Positions 1 to 10,025 of a DNA stretch of 64,000 nucleotides are shown here, piece after piece. The number at the start of each line of letters is the position of its first letter. Within the stretch, counting starts at the first letter, position 1. The stretch comes from Desulfuromonadaceae bacterium. GTDB taxonomy: Bacteria; Desulfobacterota; Desulfuromonadia; Geobacterales; Pseudopelobacteraceae. Where the stretch lies: the NCBI GenBank assembly GCA_028712075.1, contig JAQTQX010000017.1, positions 33,505 to 97,504 of the forward strand, read 5' to 3'. The notes below the pieces were generated by a model that searched no databases, was not told where the DNA came from, and saw nothing but the letters and a program-made list of their open reading frames with translations. The position numbers and the translations under genes are program-made.

Positions 1-1
1 G

Positions 2-478
2 TTCGGTGAAAAAATCAACTCCTATGCCATTGGCGTTGCGTCAGCCGGTGAGGTGGTCACAGAACACTTCGGGCCGATTCAGGCAATTGTCAAGGGGAGC
101 GAACAGACTATCAAAGTCATTGACCTGACCTTCATGTCACTGGTGAAAATGGTCCAGCGTGTTGTGCCGATGGACAGCGTCGGCGGTCCGATCATGATAG
201 CCAAAATGGCCGGTGAAATGGCCGATGCAGGCAGTTCGAGCTTTCTGGCATTTATGGCACTGCTCTCAATCAACCTTGGCGTATTGAACCTGCTTCCGGT
301 GCCGGTGCTTGATGGCGGTCATCTGCTGTTCTTCTTCATGGAACTGGTGTTCCGGCGACCGGTGCCGCAAAAAGTACGGGAATATGCGCAACAGATCGGC
401 ATGGTTCTGTTGTTGGGCCTGATGATTCTGGCCTTTTATAACGACATCATCAGGTATTTTGTCAACAGCCAGGGATGA
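2..478 (+). CDS. rseP: RseP, site-2 zinc metalloprotease (5' truncated by window edge)
   Basis: C-terminal part of the inner-membrane intramembrane protease RseP, which cleaves anti-sigma factors and leftover signal peptides. The frame is open from base 2, so the gene begins before the window and the HExxH active site is not visible. Visible family marks are the NLLPVPVLDGGH motif, which supplies the third zinc-ligand region inside a membrane helix, and a last hydrophobic helix ending just before the stop. The stop overlaps the tsaB start by four bases (ATGA), so the two genes are translationally coupled. Identification is firm; the missing N-terminus only limits what can be said about the PDZ domains. 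Confidence 0.93.
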   Translation, partial: FGEKINSYAIGVASAGEVVTEHFGPIQAIVKGSEQTIKVIDLTFMSLVKMVQRVVPMDSVGGPIMIAKMAGEMADAGSSSFLAFMALLSINLGVLNLLPVPVLDGGHLLFFFMELVFRRPVPQKVREYAQQIGMVLLLGLMILAFYNDIIRYFVNSQG

Positions 479-1179
479 CGATGAAGATCCTTGCGATAGA
501 TACGTCGACATCGCTGGCGTCCATTGCTATAGCAATAGACGAACGTGTCGTTGCCGAATCCCTGGTTAATACTGATCGTACACTGTCTGCCCGCCTGATT
601 CCCGAAATCGAGCGAATGCTGGCAACGGCAGGACTGACGGCCGCCGACATCGACCTCTTTGCTTCCACCATCGGTCCCGGCTCTTTTACCGGCGTCAGAG
701 GCGGCGTTGCGACGATTCAGGGACTGGCTCTGGCGACCGGTAAACCATGCACCGGATTTTCATCGCTTGCCGTGCTGGCCATGAATTTTTCTCTTTCAAA
801 CACGTTAATCTGCCCGATGCTCGATGCACGAAAAAACGAAGTATATGCCGCATTATATGACTGTTCTTCCTCTATCCCCAACGCACATATCAAAGACTGC
901 GTGCTGCCCCCTGCGGCATTCTTAAATCTGATTGCTACACTGACCGATCAGCCGGTCATTTTCCTCGGCGATGGCGCACTGCGCTTCAGCGAACTTATCG
1001 CCCAGCGACTGGGCAGCCAAGCAATGTATGCACCCTACCCTTTCAATTCTCCTCATGCTGCAAACGGAGCCCTGCTGGCGCTGCACGCCTTCCGGCACGG
1101 TCAATTGCTCGAACCATCACAACTGCTGCCGGTCTATCTGCGCGCATCTGATGCAGAAATAAATCGCGCTAAAGGATAG
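475..1179 (+). CDS. tsaB: TsaB, tRNA threonylcarbamoyladenosine biosynthesis subunit
   Basis: TsaB is the ASKHA-fold partner of TsaD in making t6A at position 37 of ANN-decoding tRNAs; it scaffolds the complex rather than catalysing. The protein starts MTMKILAIDTSTS, the usual N-terminal beta-strand motif, and has the conserved stretch STIGPGSFTGVRGG near residues 64-77. Length of 234 residues is normal. Two starts are possible, 475 and 481; 475 overlaps the rseP stop and 481 gives the more usual MKILAID start. Context is a short operon with rseP. Confidence 0.93.
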   Translation: MTMKILAIDTSTSLASIAIAIDERVVAESLVNTDRTLSARLIPEIERMLATAGLTAADIDLFASTIGPGSFTGVRGGVATIQGLALATGKPCTGFSSLAVLAMNFSLSNTLICPMLDARKNEVYAALYDCSSSIPNAHIKDCVLPPAAFLNLIATLTDQPVIFLGDGALRFSELIAQRLGSQAMYAPYPFNSPHAANGALLALHAFRHGQLLEPSQLLPVYLRASDAEINRAKG

Positions 1180-1226
1180 CCCTGTTAGTAAGCTGTCGCG
1201 TGTACTCCGCTGAAAAGGAACCCTCT

Positions 1227-2684
1227 ATGAAACACATTTTACCCGTACTGCTGGCACTTTTCATGTTCAGTTTTTTTTCGGGCACTTCTCACGCAGCCCT
1301 GTTAAAAATCCATGTCGCCGCATTCACTGTCACTGGAGCTTCCAACAGCGATGAGCTCAAACTGACACTGCAGGGTATTCTGACATCCCGTCTGGATCCG
1401 GAGCTGATCCAACTCGTCGAAAAACCTGATCAGGCTGAAATTCTGATTACCGGAAACTATGCGCAGTTTGGTAACATGTTCAGCCTGGATGCGCGTATCA
1501 AAACCAAGCGAGATGGCAGTTTGACCACGGTTTTTGAACAGGGCGAAACACAGGCGGATGTGATTCCGGCAATGGGCCGCCTGGCGCAGAAGATTGATGC
1601 CAAACTCCTCCAAAACCAGGCACTGGTGAAACTGCCGTCCAACACCACTACAGCGCTACCGTCAGGCACACAGGATACCTGCGTAATCCTGTCCGGCCAG
1701 TCTACCAAGAGCGGCCCCGATAGTTGGTCAAGCGCCCCGCTCGCGGGAGTTCCCAACAGTATCGCCACAGGACTTACCCGATCATCAGGAGAACGGGAAC
1801 TGTTTATCGCAAGTGAAAATGCTATACGCGCATACCTTAAGGGGAACAATCTCCGGTTGATTGCAGAAACGATCATACCCGCCCCCGCAAAAATCCTTGC
1901 ACTTGACTCGGCAGACCTTGATAAGGATGGCACACTGGAACTTTACGTTACCATCACAACCAGCGGTATACCCGCTTCCCGGGTATACCGGCTTGACGGG
2001 TCCGGATTCAAATCAGAGGCTGAAAATCTGCCGTGGTTTTTTCGTGGTATCGGCAGTGATTTTGCTTCCCGAACGATCTATGCTCAGGAACTGCAGGCTG
2101 ATGGGAAATTCTATGGGGACGTCAAAAAAATTGCCCTATCAGAAGGCACATTGACCACAACCGGTTCTCTGAAGCTTCCCCGCGCGGGAAATATCTTCAA
2201 CTTTAACCAATTGACTGACGCAGCAGGAAAACAGCATTATGTCGTACTGAATGAGGACCGCTACCTTGTCGTTTACTCATTCGATGGCAATGAAGAGTGG
2301 CGGAGCAGTGACAAATTTGGTGGTTCGGAAAGTTTTTTCAGCCATGAATCGCATGAGCATATACGGTCGAGCAGAGACAGCGTCAGCAGGACGTTTCTAG
2401 AGCAGAGAATTTCAATGATAAAGGACGGAACTGTGTTTGTGCCCGCAAACGAGAGTTCATTAAGTTTCGGTACTATCAGGAATTATAACAAGTACTCCCT
2501 GTTTGCGTTTGAGTGGACCGGCACCGTACTCAAGGAAAAATGGCGCTCCCGCCCGGCATCCGGGTATCTTGCCGATTACGTGTTCGATCAGGCTGCAGGA
2601 GAGGTGCTGTTGCTTGAGCGGGTGAAAAGTCCCGGATTGTTCGCCGATGGAGTGACAGTTCTCACCATTAGCAGCATCGACTAG
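1227..2684 (+). CDS. Exported protein with FG-GAP/VCBS-like repeat, function unknown
   Basis: The chosen start at 1227 gives a clear signal peptide (MKHILPVLLALFMFSFFSG, then SHA) and has AAGGAA six bases upstream; the longer frame from 1200 would bury the signal peptide. The first ~110 mature residues form an alpha/beta region (IHVAAFTVTGASNSDELK) resembling periplasmic domains that build a ranked assembly factor. After a disordered linker comes a beta-propeller-like half containing DLDKDGTLELYV, a calcium-binding FG-GAP motif. Probably periplasmic or outer-membrane attached. No partner gene explains it; it sits between tsaB and a dead transporter gene. Function not assigned. Confidence 0.75.
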   Translation: MKHILPVLLALFMFSFFSGTSHAALLKIHVAAFTVTGASNSDELKLTLQGILTSRLDPELIQLVEKPDQAEILITGNYAQFGNMFSLDARIKTKRDGSLTTVFEQGETQADVIPAMGRLAQKIDAKLLQNQALVKLPSNTTTALPSGTQDTCVILSGQSTKSGPDSWSSAPLAGVPNSIATGLTRSSGERELFIASENAIRAYLKGNNLRLIAETIIPAPAKILALDSADLDKDGTLELYVTITTSGIPASRVYRLDGSGFKSEAENLPWFFRGIGSDFASRTIYAQELQADGKFYGDVKKIALSEGTLTTTGSLKLPRAGNIFNFNQLTDAAGKQHYVVLNEDRYLVVYSFDGNEEWRSSDKFGGSESFFSHESHEHIRSSRDSVSRTFLEQRISMIKDGTVFVPANESSLSFGTIRNYNKYSLFAFEWTGTVLKEKWRSRPASGYLADYVFDQAAGEVLLLERVKSPGLFADGVTVLTISSID

Positions 2685-2697
2685 TGCCTATCGTGCC

Positions 2698-2840
2698 ATG
2701 GGTTTCAGCTCCAGACCGTTCACAGGTTTTCTGATTGCCCGCTCCGCAGCGACTCTTGCATACCAGATGGCTGGTCATCGGCTGGCAGATGTATGACCTG
2801 ACTAACAGCCCGCTCGCACTTTCTGGATATACCTTTTTCT
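2698..2840 (+). pseudogene. Remnant of an MFS transporter N-terminus
   Basis: No intact gene lies in 2685-2954, but translation gives MGFSSRPFTGFLIARSAATL followed by AYQM in one frame. After a frameshift near 2788 the neighbouring frame reads VIGWQMYDLTNSPLAL. Together these match the start of helix 1 and the conserved loop of MFS drug and enterobactin exporters of the type FRxFLIAR...LAYQM...VGWQxYDLT. The rest of the transporter is gone. This is a decayed fragment and not a functional gene. Confidence 0.6.
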
Positions 2841-2896
2841 GAAACTTCTGCTGAGAGAACGGCTGCACGCCGAATAAATATTTTTACCAATTGACA

Positions 2897-2924
2897 TTGC
2901 ATATTGACATGTCCCTGTTATACT
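2897..2924 (+). promoter_or_regulatory. Possible sigma-70 promoter of sucCD
   Basis: TTGCAT (2897-2902), a 16-base spacer, then TATACT (2919-2924) lies about 30 bases before the sucC start. The -10 matches five of six positions and the -35 four of six. It sits in an AT-rich patch directly upstream of the operon. Only sequence resemblance supports it. Confidence 0.35.
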
Positions 2925-2954
2925 TCTCCAAAATATTTCGCTGGAGGGTGCACC

Positions 2955-4112
2955 ATGAATATTCATGAGTATCAGGCCAAGGAAATTCTCAGCAGTTACG
3001 GCATTCCCATTCCTCGGGGACGCGTTGCTCTGACTTCCGATCAGGTCGAACGAGCCGCAAAAATGATGGGGGGGCGCTGCGTTGTCAAAGCGCAGATTTA
3101 CGCCGGAGGCCGCGGCAAGGCTGGCGGCGTCAAACTGGTGCACTACCCGGAGCAGGCTCAGGAGTATGGCAAGGATCTGTTCGGTCGTACTCTGGTCACC
3201 AACCAAACCGGCCCGCAGGGGCTAAAGGTTCGCCGCATTCTTGTCGAGGAGGCGGTTGAGATCGCTCGCGAATTTTATCTTTCAATTACTCTGGACCGCG
3301 AAAGCTCCCGCTATATTCTGATTGCCTCAGCCGAGGGGGGGATGGATATCGAGGAGGTTGCCAACAAAAGCCCCGAGAAAATCCACACACTCCCCATCGA
3401 TCCACTTACCGGCATGCGCCCGTACCAGGCCCGCAAGATTGCGCTGGCGCTGGGTCTGACCGGGACTATCTGCGAGGACTGTGTGGAGCTGATCATGAAT
3501 CTCTACCGTGCCTGCCAGGAGAAGGACTGTGCGCTCGTAGAAATAAATCCGCTGGTAGTCACCAAGGCCGGCTGGCTGATGGCAATGGATGCCAAGATAA
3601 CCTTTGACGACAACGCCGTTTTCCGTCACCGCGAATATCCTGATATGATGGATTATTCCCAGCTTGATCCGCTTGAAATCACTGCCGGCAAATATGATCT
3701 CGCCTACATCAAACTGACCGGCTCCATCGGCTGTCTGGTCAACGGCGCCGGTCTGGCCATGGCCACACTGGATGTACTCAAAGAGTGCGGCGGCGAACCG
3801 GCCAACTTTCTGGACGTTGGGGGGGGGGCTACCCGTGAAAAGGTCGCCGAGGCATTCCGGATCATTCTGCAGGACCACGATGTCAAAGGGATTTTTGTCA
3901 ACATCTTTGGCGGTATCATGCGGTGCGACGTCATTGCCCACGGCATTATCGAAGCGGCCAGTGAAGTCAACTGCACTCTGCCGATCGTCGTCCGAATGGA
4001 TGGCAGTAAGGTCGAAGAGGGCAAAAAACTCTTGCGAGAATCAGGCCTAAACGTTCAGGTTGGCAACAACCTTGGCGATGCTGCCGGTAAAATTGTGAAG
4101 ATGCTCGGATAG
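2955..4112 (+). CDS. sucC: Succinate-CoA ligase (ADP-forming) beta subunit
   Basis: Catalyses the substrate-level phosphorylation step of the TCA cycle, succinyl-CoA + ADP/GDP + Pi to succinate + CoA + ATP/GTP, as a heterotetramer with SucD. The start [12 protein letters not shown] at 2955 has GGAGGG seven bases upstream; the in-frame upstream ATG at 2904 lies in the promoter region and is rejected. The ATP-grasp fold is seen in [19 protein letters not shown], and the C-terminal domain in [14 protein letters not shown] and GNNLGDAAG. The length of 385 residues fits the family. It is followed 32 bases later by sucD. Confidence 0.97.
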   Translation: MNIHEYQAKEILSSYGIPIPRGRVALTSDQVERAAKMMGGRCVVKAQIYAGGRGKAGGVKLVHYPEQAQEYGKDLFGRTLVTNQTGPQGLKVRRILVEEAVEIAREFYLSITLDRESSRYILIASAEGGMDIEEVANKSPEKIHTLPIDPLTGMRPYQARKIALALGLTGTICEDCVELIMNLYRACQEKDCALVEINPLVVTKAGWLMAMDAKITFDDNAVFRHREYPDMMDYSQLDPLEITAGKYDLAYIKLTGSIGCLVNGAGLAMATLDVLKECGGEPANFLDVGGGATREKVAEAFRIILQDHDVKGIFVNIFGGIMRCDVIAHGIIEAASEVNCTLPIVVRMDGSKVEEGKKLLRESGLNVQVGNNLGDAAGKIVKMLG

Positions 4113-4144
4113 TTTCACATCATTAATCCATACGGAGAGAAGCC

Positions 4145-5074
4145 ATGTCCATACTGCTCAATAAACACTCAAGAATACTTGTTCAGGGCATCACCGGCCG
4201 TAGCGGTCTGTTTCATACGCAGCAGTGCCGCGAATACGGGGCCAATATTGTGGCCGGCGTCACCCCGGGCAAAGGCGGCATCCATATTGAAGGGATACCG
4301 GTTTTCAACACCGTTGCCGAAGCGGTCAAATATACGGAAGCCAATGTTTCGATGATCTTCGTACCACCACCCGGGGCTGCCGATGCGATCCTTGAATCCA
4401 TTGACGCCGGTATCGAGCTTGCGGTCTGCATCACCGAAGGAATTCCTGTTCGCGATATGGTTCCGGTCAAGGCCATTCTGCAAGGGAGCAGAACCCGCCT
4501 GGTCGGCCCGAATTGTCCCGGAGTCATTACTCCCGGCGAATGCAAGGTCGGCATCATGCCGGGGCATATCCATAAAAAAGGGAAAATCGGCGTTGTTTCC
4601 CGTAGCGGCACCCTGACCTATGAGGCGGTCAAGCAGTTGACCGATGTCAGCCTCGGCCAATCCACCTGCGTCGGTATTGGCGGCGATCCGATCATCGGTA
4701 TGAATTTTATCGATGTGCTGACCCTATTCAACCAGGATCCGGATACCGAAGGTGTGTTCATGATCGGAGAGATCGGCGGCGGCGCTGAAGAAGCGGCCGC
4801 TGAATGGATCAAGAAAAACATGAAAAAACCGGTGGCAGCCTTTATTGCCGGAGTTACGGCCCCTCCGGGCAAACGGATGGGACATGCCGGCGCTATCATC
4901 ACAGGCGGCAAAGGAAAAGCTGAAGATAAAATCCGCACCCTGCAGGAATGCGGGGTCGTGGTTTCTACAAGTCCGACCAGCATGGGAGAGGCGATGCTTG
5001 AGGCACTGAAAACTTTTGGCGCAGCTGCACCAAAAGCGGCTGCCAATTCTGCGGTGAAAAAGAGTAAAAAGTAG
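4145..5074 (+). CDS. sucD: Succinate-CoA ligase alpha subunit
   Basis: CoA-binding and catalytic partner of SucC. N-terminal Rossmann domain starts [19 protein letters not shown]; the phosphohistidine loop is [12 protein letters not shown] near residues 248-259, where the His accepts phosphate. It is 309 residues, about 15 longer than usual, with an Ala/Lys-rich tail ([17 protein letters not shown]) that lies beyond the conserved fold. Its ribosome site is GGAGAG a few bases upstream. Operon with sucC; a strong hairpin terminator follows at 5229. Confidence 0.97.
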   Translation: MSILLNKHSRILVQGITGRSGLFHTQQCREYGANIVAGVTPGKGGIHIEGIPVFNTVAEAVKYTEANVSMIFVPPPGAADAILESIDAGIELAVCITEGIPVRDMVPVKAILQGSRTRLVGPNCPGVITPGECKVGIMPGHIHKKGKIGVVSRSGTLTYEAVKQLTDVSLGQSTCVGIGGDPIIGMNFIDVLTLFNQDPDTEGVFMIGEIGGGAEEAAAEWIKKNMKKPVAAFIAGVTAPPGKRMGHAGAIITGGKGKAEDKIRTLQECGVVVSTSPTSMGEAMLEALKTFGAAAPKAAANSAVKKSKK

Positions 5075-5228
5075 CATTCGTATGGCATTAATCTACACCG
5101 GGGCATGCTGTCAGTATTCCCCCGCTTTTTTGTCTGAATTATGAAACATAACCAGTCCGTCATTCACTGAAATTATGTAAAATTTTTCGACACACCACAG
5201 ATTGTACGAGGAAGCCAGCACTCTGCAT

Positions 5229-5261
5229 AAAAAAAGGCGCCCAGCAAGGGCGCCTTTTTTT
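5229..5261. terminator. Bidirectional intrinsic terminator between sucD and the PEP-CTERM gene
   Basis: A perfect 14-bp stem (5229-5242 with 5248-5261) with a 5-base loop AGCAA. The outer seven pairs are A:T, so there is a T-run on each strand. It lies between two converging genes and can stop both. Confidence 0.9.
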
Positions 5262-5290
5262 GTTCAACTATTTGCTTGCTACAACACCTG

Positions 5291-6121
5291 TTACTTCCTG
5301 ATCCTTCTCCGAATAAAACCTGCACCAATGAGGCCTGCACCAAACAGGGCAATTGTGGAAGGTTCGGGAACAGGAGCAGGGGCTGCACAGTAATCGATAT
5401 GCAACTCGGACGATAAAATTTCAAAGTCTTGCGAACCGTTTCTTAATCTGACTATGTAGTCATTGTCATAAAGAGCCGCAAAACTTACATCGAAGCTGCC
5501 ATTGCTCTCCTCATCCTTGACGCTTATGTCGTACCATTTTGTGCCGCCTTCCAGCCAAACTGATGCCGGTGTCGATGATTCTGCATCTTTATTCTTTAAG
5601 CAACTCAGGTCAAAGGAAAATGTTTTTTCGTCATCATCATTTGTTTCCCTACCGTCAGCATCCTTTTTCTTCGAATGCTCTCTGTCGTTATTGTCCTTAT
5701 CCTTATCATCATCATTATGCTTTTCCCTCTCATCATCACCATAAGTTTTATGGGAATCATCGAGATTGGTTTTAAAATTTACCAGTTTGATAACCAGTGA
5801 GGCGTTGAAAATTCCGTCCGGCGCTACTAGCGGATCGAAGGTAAACTTGTGGACCCAGTTCACGTAATCACCGGTATTGGCAAGAATATTAACATTTCCT
5901 CCGCCATACCCGGGATCAGAGCCATTCACCAGCAAACGTCCCTCAGGAGAAGAACTTCCGGTAAAATCTTCGATTCCATTTGCTAAAAACCTGATCGTAT
6001 CCGTTATGTGGCCTTCTCCTGCGGTACATTTCGAATCAGTTTCCGGCGAGCACGCATAAGAAACTGCCGTCATGCTAACAACAAGCAATAATGAAGCGAC
6101 AAGTGAGGTAATGGCTTTCAT
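5291..6121 (-). CDS. PEP-CTERM sorting-domain exported protein
   Basis: Start at 6121 (MKAITSLVASLLLVVS) has AAGGAG seven bases upstream and gives a signal peptide; the longer frame from 6151 adds ten residues without a ribosome site. The C-terminus is a textbook PEP-CTERM signal: VPEPST, a hydrophobic helix with GAGLIGAG, then RRRIRK. Such proteins are cleaved by an exosortase and exported to the surface or matrix. The middle (roughly residues 135-180) is a low-complexity run of Asp, Lys, Glu and His. No exosortase or glycan genes are in this window. A sigma-54-like promoter and a palindrome lie directly upstream. Function of the mature part unknown. Confidence 0.88.
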   Translation of the reverse strand: MKAITSLVASLLLVVSMTAVSYACSPETDSKCTAGEGHITDTIRFLANGIEDFTGSSSPEGRLLVNGSDPGYGGGNVNILANTGDYVNWVHKFTFDPLVAPDGIFNASLVIKLVNFKTNLDDSHKTYGDDEREKHNDDDKDKDNNDREHSKKKDADGRETNDDDEKTFSFDLSCLKNKDAESSTPASVWLEGGTKWYDISVKDEESNGSFDVSFAALYDNDYIVRLRNGSQDFEILSSELHIDYCAAPAPVPEPSTIALFGAGLIGAGFIRRRIRK

Positions 6122-6154
6122 GTAAACTCCTTCAAAATATAGTCGGTTCACATA

Positions 6155-6171
6155 TTCAATGTTTGTGCCAG
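6155..6171 (-). promoter_or_regulatory. Candidate sigma-54 promoter of the PEP-CTERM gene
   Basis: On the minus strand CTGGCAC, five bases, then TTGAA: the -24 box is perfect and the -12 box has one mismatch (GA for GC). The predicted start of transcription is ~22 bases before the chosen start codon, leaving just enough room for the ribosome site. PEP-CTERM genes in some bacteria are under the sigma-54 regulator PrsR, which makes this plausible. Confidence 0.5.
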
Positions 6172-6183
6172 TTTATGTAACAC

Positions 6184-6199
6184 ACTGATTGTAATCAGT
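6184..6199. promoter_or_regulatory. 16-bp palindrome upstream of the sigma-54-like promoter
   Basis: ACTGATT-GT-AATCAGT, a perfect inverted repeat with a 2-base centre, 13 bases upstream of the -24 box. Its size and symmetry fit a dimeric activator site, although sigma-54 enhancers are often farther away. The rest of 6200-6431 shows no gene. Confidence 0.4.
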
Positions 6200-6431
6200 A
6201 TTGATTATTCAGCTGACTTCTTGAAAACTGTTATAAAGCAGAGTGTAAAATTATTCGACAGAAAGAAACATATGTGCTCACGCAACCAGCTCACACTTAT
6301 CTGCTTCATCAATACGCAGCCGGAAGATGCAATCAAACCACAAAATATTGTTCCCCTACCCTTTCCTTGACACCATATATTGTCGTAATGCATAATTCAA
6401 CCTCATTGACTTTGCTTGGAGGCACCACTGC

Positions 6432-9400
6432 ATGGAAACGCCCTGCACCCCTGAAATAATGACTCTTTCATCCTTCGTCCATCTCCATGTTCACACCCAA
6501 TATTCCCTACTCGACGGTGCCATCCGTTTTGATGACCTGATAACCAAAACCAAAGAGCACAACGCGCGGGCAGTTGCGATAACCGACCATGGCAATATGT
6601 TCGGTGCAGCAGAATTTTTCATCAAATGCTCGAAAGCCGGCATCAAACCGATCATCGGCTGCGAGCTCTATCTCGCCCCGGAATCGCGCTTCTCCCGGGA
6701 TGCCAAGGGGATATCCGATGCGGCCTATCATCTGATCTTACTCTGTGAAAACATGCAGGGATACAAGAACCTCTCCTACCTGACTTCCGCAGGTTACAAG
6801 GAAGGCTTTTACTACCGCCCACGCATTGACCGCGAGCTGCTTGCCGGACGCTCAGAGGGGTTGATCGCCATGTCGGCCTGCCTCAAAGGAGAAGTTGCCA
6901 TGCAGTGCGGTCGCGGCAAAATGGAAGACGCCATCGCCACCGCCCGCTGGTACAGTGAACTGTTCCCTGACCGTTATTATATCGAATTGCAGGAGAACAC
7001 TATCCCGGAGCAGGATGTTGTCAACAAACGTCTCATGGAGGTTGCAGCAGAACTGAAACTGCCGCTGGTGGCAACCAACGACTGTCACTACCTGAATCGG
7101 GAGGACGCACGCGCGCACGAAGTACTGCTCTGCATCCAGACCGGAAAGACCATGGACGATCCGACCCATATGAAATTTTCCGTCGATGAGTTCTATGTAA
7201 AGTCACCGGAAGAAATGTCACGGGCCTTTTCCTATGCCCCCGAAGCCGTCAGCAATACTCTGGCCATTGCCAACCGGTGCTGCTTCGAACTGCCGATTGA
7301 CGGCAAAACCTATTACTTCCCTCACTTTGACCCGCCCGAAGGGCAGAACCATGATGACATGCTGCGAGATTTGGCTTCCGAAGGGCTCAAAGAACGCATG
7401 ACCACCATTCTGGCCAAATACCCCGCCATGACGTTGGAACAGCAGCAAGGGTACTTCAACCGTCTGGAAATCGAGCTCGACTGCATCCGCGACATGAAAT
7501 TCCCCGCCTATTTCCTGATTGTTTCCGATTTTATCCGCTGGGCCAAAAGCAGAGGGATTCCGGTTGGTCCAGGCAGGGGTTCAGCTGCCGGGTCGCTGGT
7601 TGCGTACGCCATCAAGATCACCGATCTCGACCCTCTTCCCTACAACCTGCTGTTTGAGCGTTTCCTCAACCCTGAACGTATTTCCATGCCTGATATCGAC
7701 GTTGACTTCTGCCAGGACCGACGTGGAGAAGTCATTCAGTATATGGTCGAGAAGTACGGGCGCGACCGAGTGTGCCAGATCATCACCTTCGGGACTATGG
7801 GGGCAAAGGCGGCAATACGCGATGTCGGGCGGGCACTCAACATGACATACGGTGACGTTGACCGGATTGCCAAACTGATTCCGGATGATCTCAAGATGAC
7901 TCTGGCCAAGGCTCTGTTGCAGGAGCCTCAATTAAAGGAAATGGCTGATTCCGACCCGAAGGTGAGGGACCTGCTCGACACCGCCCTCTGTCTGGAAGGG
8001 CTGACGCGCCACGCATCAACACATGCCGCCGCTGTCGTGGTGGCGCCGGACAAGTTGGAAGAATTTCTACCGCTTTACAAGGATCAGAAAACCGATTCGA
8101 TTAATACTCAATATTCGATGAAATACGTAGAGCTGGTCGGCTTGGTCAAGTTCGATTTTCTCGGGCTTAAAAACCTCACCGTCATTGAGAATGCCGTCAA
8201 ACTGGTGCGTGAAGGAAAAGATCCCCAGTTCGATATCACCGCACTTAAAGACGATGACCAGGCAAGTTATGAGCTGATCAGCGCCGGCAACACCACCGGG
8301 GTGTTCCAGCTTGAGTCAAGCGGCATGAAAGAGATGCTGATCAAACTGAAGCCTTCCTGTTTCGAGGATATCATCGCCGCCTGCGCTCTCTACCGACCAG
8401 GGCCACTCGGTTCCGGAATGGTGGATGATTTCATCGACCGCAAACATGGCCGCAAAGAGGTGGTGTACGACTTGCCGCAGCTTGAGCCGATCCTCAAGGA
8501 CACCTATGGGGTTATTGTTTACCAGGAACAGGTCATGCAGATTTCCCGCACACTTGCCGGCTACTCACTTGGCCAGGCCGACCTGCTGCGCCGTGCCATG
8601 GGCAAGAAAGATGACAAGGAGATGACCCGTCAAAAAGGGCTCTTTCTTGAAGGTGCCAGGGCAAACAACCTCGATCCGAAAAAAGCTGAAGCGATTTTCG
8701 ATCTAATGCATAAATTTGCCGAGTACGGCTTCAACAAATCTCACTCAGCAGCGTATGCACTGATTGCCTATCAGACCGCCTATTTGAAAGCGCACTATCC
8801 GGTCGAATTCATGGCAGCCCTCCTGACTTGCGATATGGACAGCACCGACAAAGTAATCAAGAACATCAGCGATTGTCGTGAACAGGGTTTAGAGGTGCTG
8901 CCGCCTGACATCAACACATCCGGATTGTCCTTCACCGTTTTCGGCACCTCAATGCGCTTCGGCCTAGGAGCTGTCAAGAACGTCGGTTCCGGCGCTATCG
9001 AAGCCATTTTGGAAGCACGCAAAGAAGAGGCGTTTAGCAGCCTGTACGACTTTTGCGAACGGGTTGACCTTCGACGGGTAAACAAAAGAGTGATCGAATC
9101 ACTGATCAAATGCGGGGCCTTTGATTCGACCGGTGCTGCACGCTCCGCCCAGATGGAAGGGCTGGAGACTGCAACCAGTTATGGTCAGAAAATCCAGGAA
9201 GAAAAAACCAGCGCCCAGGTATCACTGTTCGGCACTGAAGAAGTCGCACGTGGAAACAGTACCGGCGGCATGAAGCTTCCCGCTATAGCAGAATGGCATG
9301 ACAAGGAAAAACTGGCCTTCGAGAAAGAAGCGCTCGGTTTTCTGATTACCGGCCACCCTATGGATCGCTATGTCGATGACATCAAACGCCTCAGCAACAC

Positions 9401-9989
9401 CAGCATTGCCGATATGGTAGAACTGCCTGACGGGAGCGAAGTAAGAATCTGCGGCATCGTTGCCGCTTTGAAGGAAATCACAACAAAAAAGGGTGACCGA
9501 ATGGGCTTTGTCACCATTGAGGATTTGACCGGTTCAGTTGAAATTACTGTTTTTTCCGACATCTATGCGACCACTTCGATGCTGCTGAAATCAGATGATC
9601 CACTTCTCGTAGTCGGCAAACTTGAGAAGGGGGAAAAAGGATGCAAGGTACTGGTCATGAAGGGGGGCGAGGAGAATAACGGCAAACGGTTTCAGCGGGA
9701 TCGCGGCCCAGCCGGAGATATCAAACTGCTCGCCGAAGCCCGGGCCCAAACGACGAAAAAAGTATCTTTCCTCCTGAAAGCTGAAAAAACGCCGATTGAA
9801 CACATTGCCCTGCTTAAGGAAATTGTACAACGACATCCGGGAACAGTTCCGGTCTGTGTCCAGTTTTTGATACCGGAGCGGAGTCGTTCTCTCATGCCCC
9901 TCGCACCAGAAATGAACGTTGCAGCAAGTGATGATTTAAGGCTGGAAGTGGAGCGCCTGTTAGGGTATAATGCCGCACTTTTTGAATGA
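6432..9989 (+). CDS. dnaE: DNA polymerase III alpha subunit
   Basis: Replicative polymerase catalytic subunit. The N-terminal PHP domain begins FVHLHVHTQYSLLDGA; the polymerase active site is seen in MPDIDVDFCQDRR with two catalytic Asp, and the helix-hairpin-helix and OB-fold lie near the C-terminus (EVRICGIVAALKEITTKKG). Length 1185 is normal for DnaE1. The start at 6432 has GGAGG nine bases upstream; the alternative ATG at 6459 (MTLSSF) has none. accA follows 36 bases downstream, the same order as in E. coli. Confidence 0.97.
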   Translation: METPCTPEIMTLSSFVHLHVHTQYSLLDGAIRFDDLITKTKEHNARAVAITDHGNMFGAAEFFIKCSKAGIKPIIGCELYLAPESRFSRDAKGISDAAYHLILLCENMQGYKNLSYLTSAGYKEGFYYRPRIDRELLAGRSEGLIAMSACLKGEVAMQCGRGKMEDAIATARWYSELFPDRYYIELQENTIPEQDVVNKRLMEVAAELKLPLVATNDCHYLNREDARAHEVLLCIQTGKTMDDPTHMKFSVDEFYVKSPEEMSRAFSYAPEAVSNTLAIANRCCFELPIDGKTYYFPHFDPPEGQNHDDMLRDLASEGLKERMTTILAKYPAMTLEQQQGYFNRLEIELDCIRDMKFPAYFLIVSDFIRWAKSRGIPVGPGRGSAAGSLVAYAIKITDLDPLPYNLLFERFLNPERISMPDIDVDFCQDRRGEVIQYMVEKYGRDRVCQIITFGTMGAKAAIRDVGRALNMTYGDVDRIAKLIPDDLKMTLAKALLQEPQLKEMADSDPKVRDLLDTALCLEGLTRHASTHAAAVVVAPDKLEEFLPLYKDQKTDSINTQYSMKYVELVGLVKFDFLGLKNLTVIENAVKLVREGKDPQFDITALKDDDQASYELISAGNTTGVFQLESSGMKEMLIKLKPSCFEDIIAACALYRPGPLGSGMVDDFIDRKHGRKEVVYDLPQLEPILKDTYGVIVYQEQVMQISRTLAGYSLGQADLLRRAMGKKDDKEMTRQKGLFLEGARANNLDPKKAEAIFDLMHKFAEYGFNKSHSAAYALIAYQTAYLKAHYPVEFMAALLTCDMDSTDKVIKNISDCREQGLEVLPPDINTSGLSFTVFGTSMRFGLGAVKNVGSGAIEAILEARKEEAFSSLYDFCERVDLRRVNKRVIESLIKCGAFDSTGAARSAQMEGLETATSYGQKIQEEKTSAQVSLFGTEEVARGNSTGGMKLPAIAEWHDKEKLAFEKEALGFLITGHPMDRYVDDIKRLSNTSIADMVELPDGSEVRICGIVAALKEITTKKGDRMGFVTIEDLTGSVEITVFSDIYATTSMLLKSDDPLLVVGKLEKGEKGCKVLVMKGGEENNGKRFQRDRGPAGDIKLLAEARAQTTKKVSFLLKAEKTPIEHIALLKEIVQRHPGTVPVCVQFLIPERSRSLMPLAPEMNVAASDDLRLEVERLLGYNAALFE

Positions 9990-10025
9990 TAATGACATAT
10001 TTTCAGTACGTTGAGAGGTGTTTAT

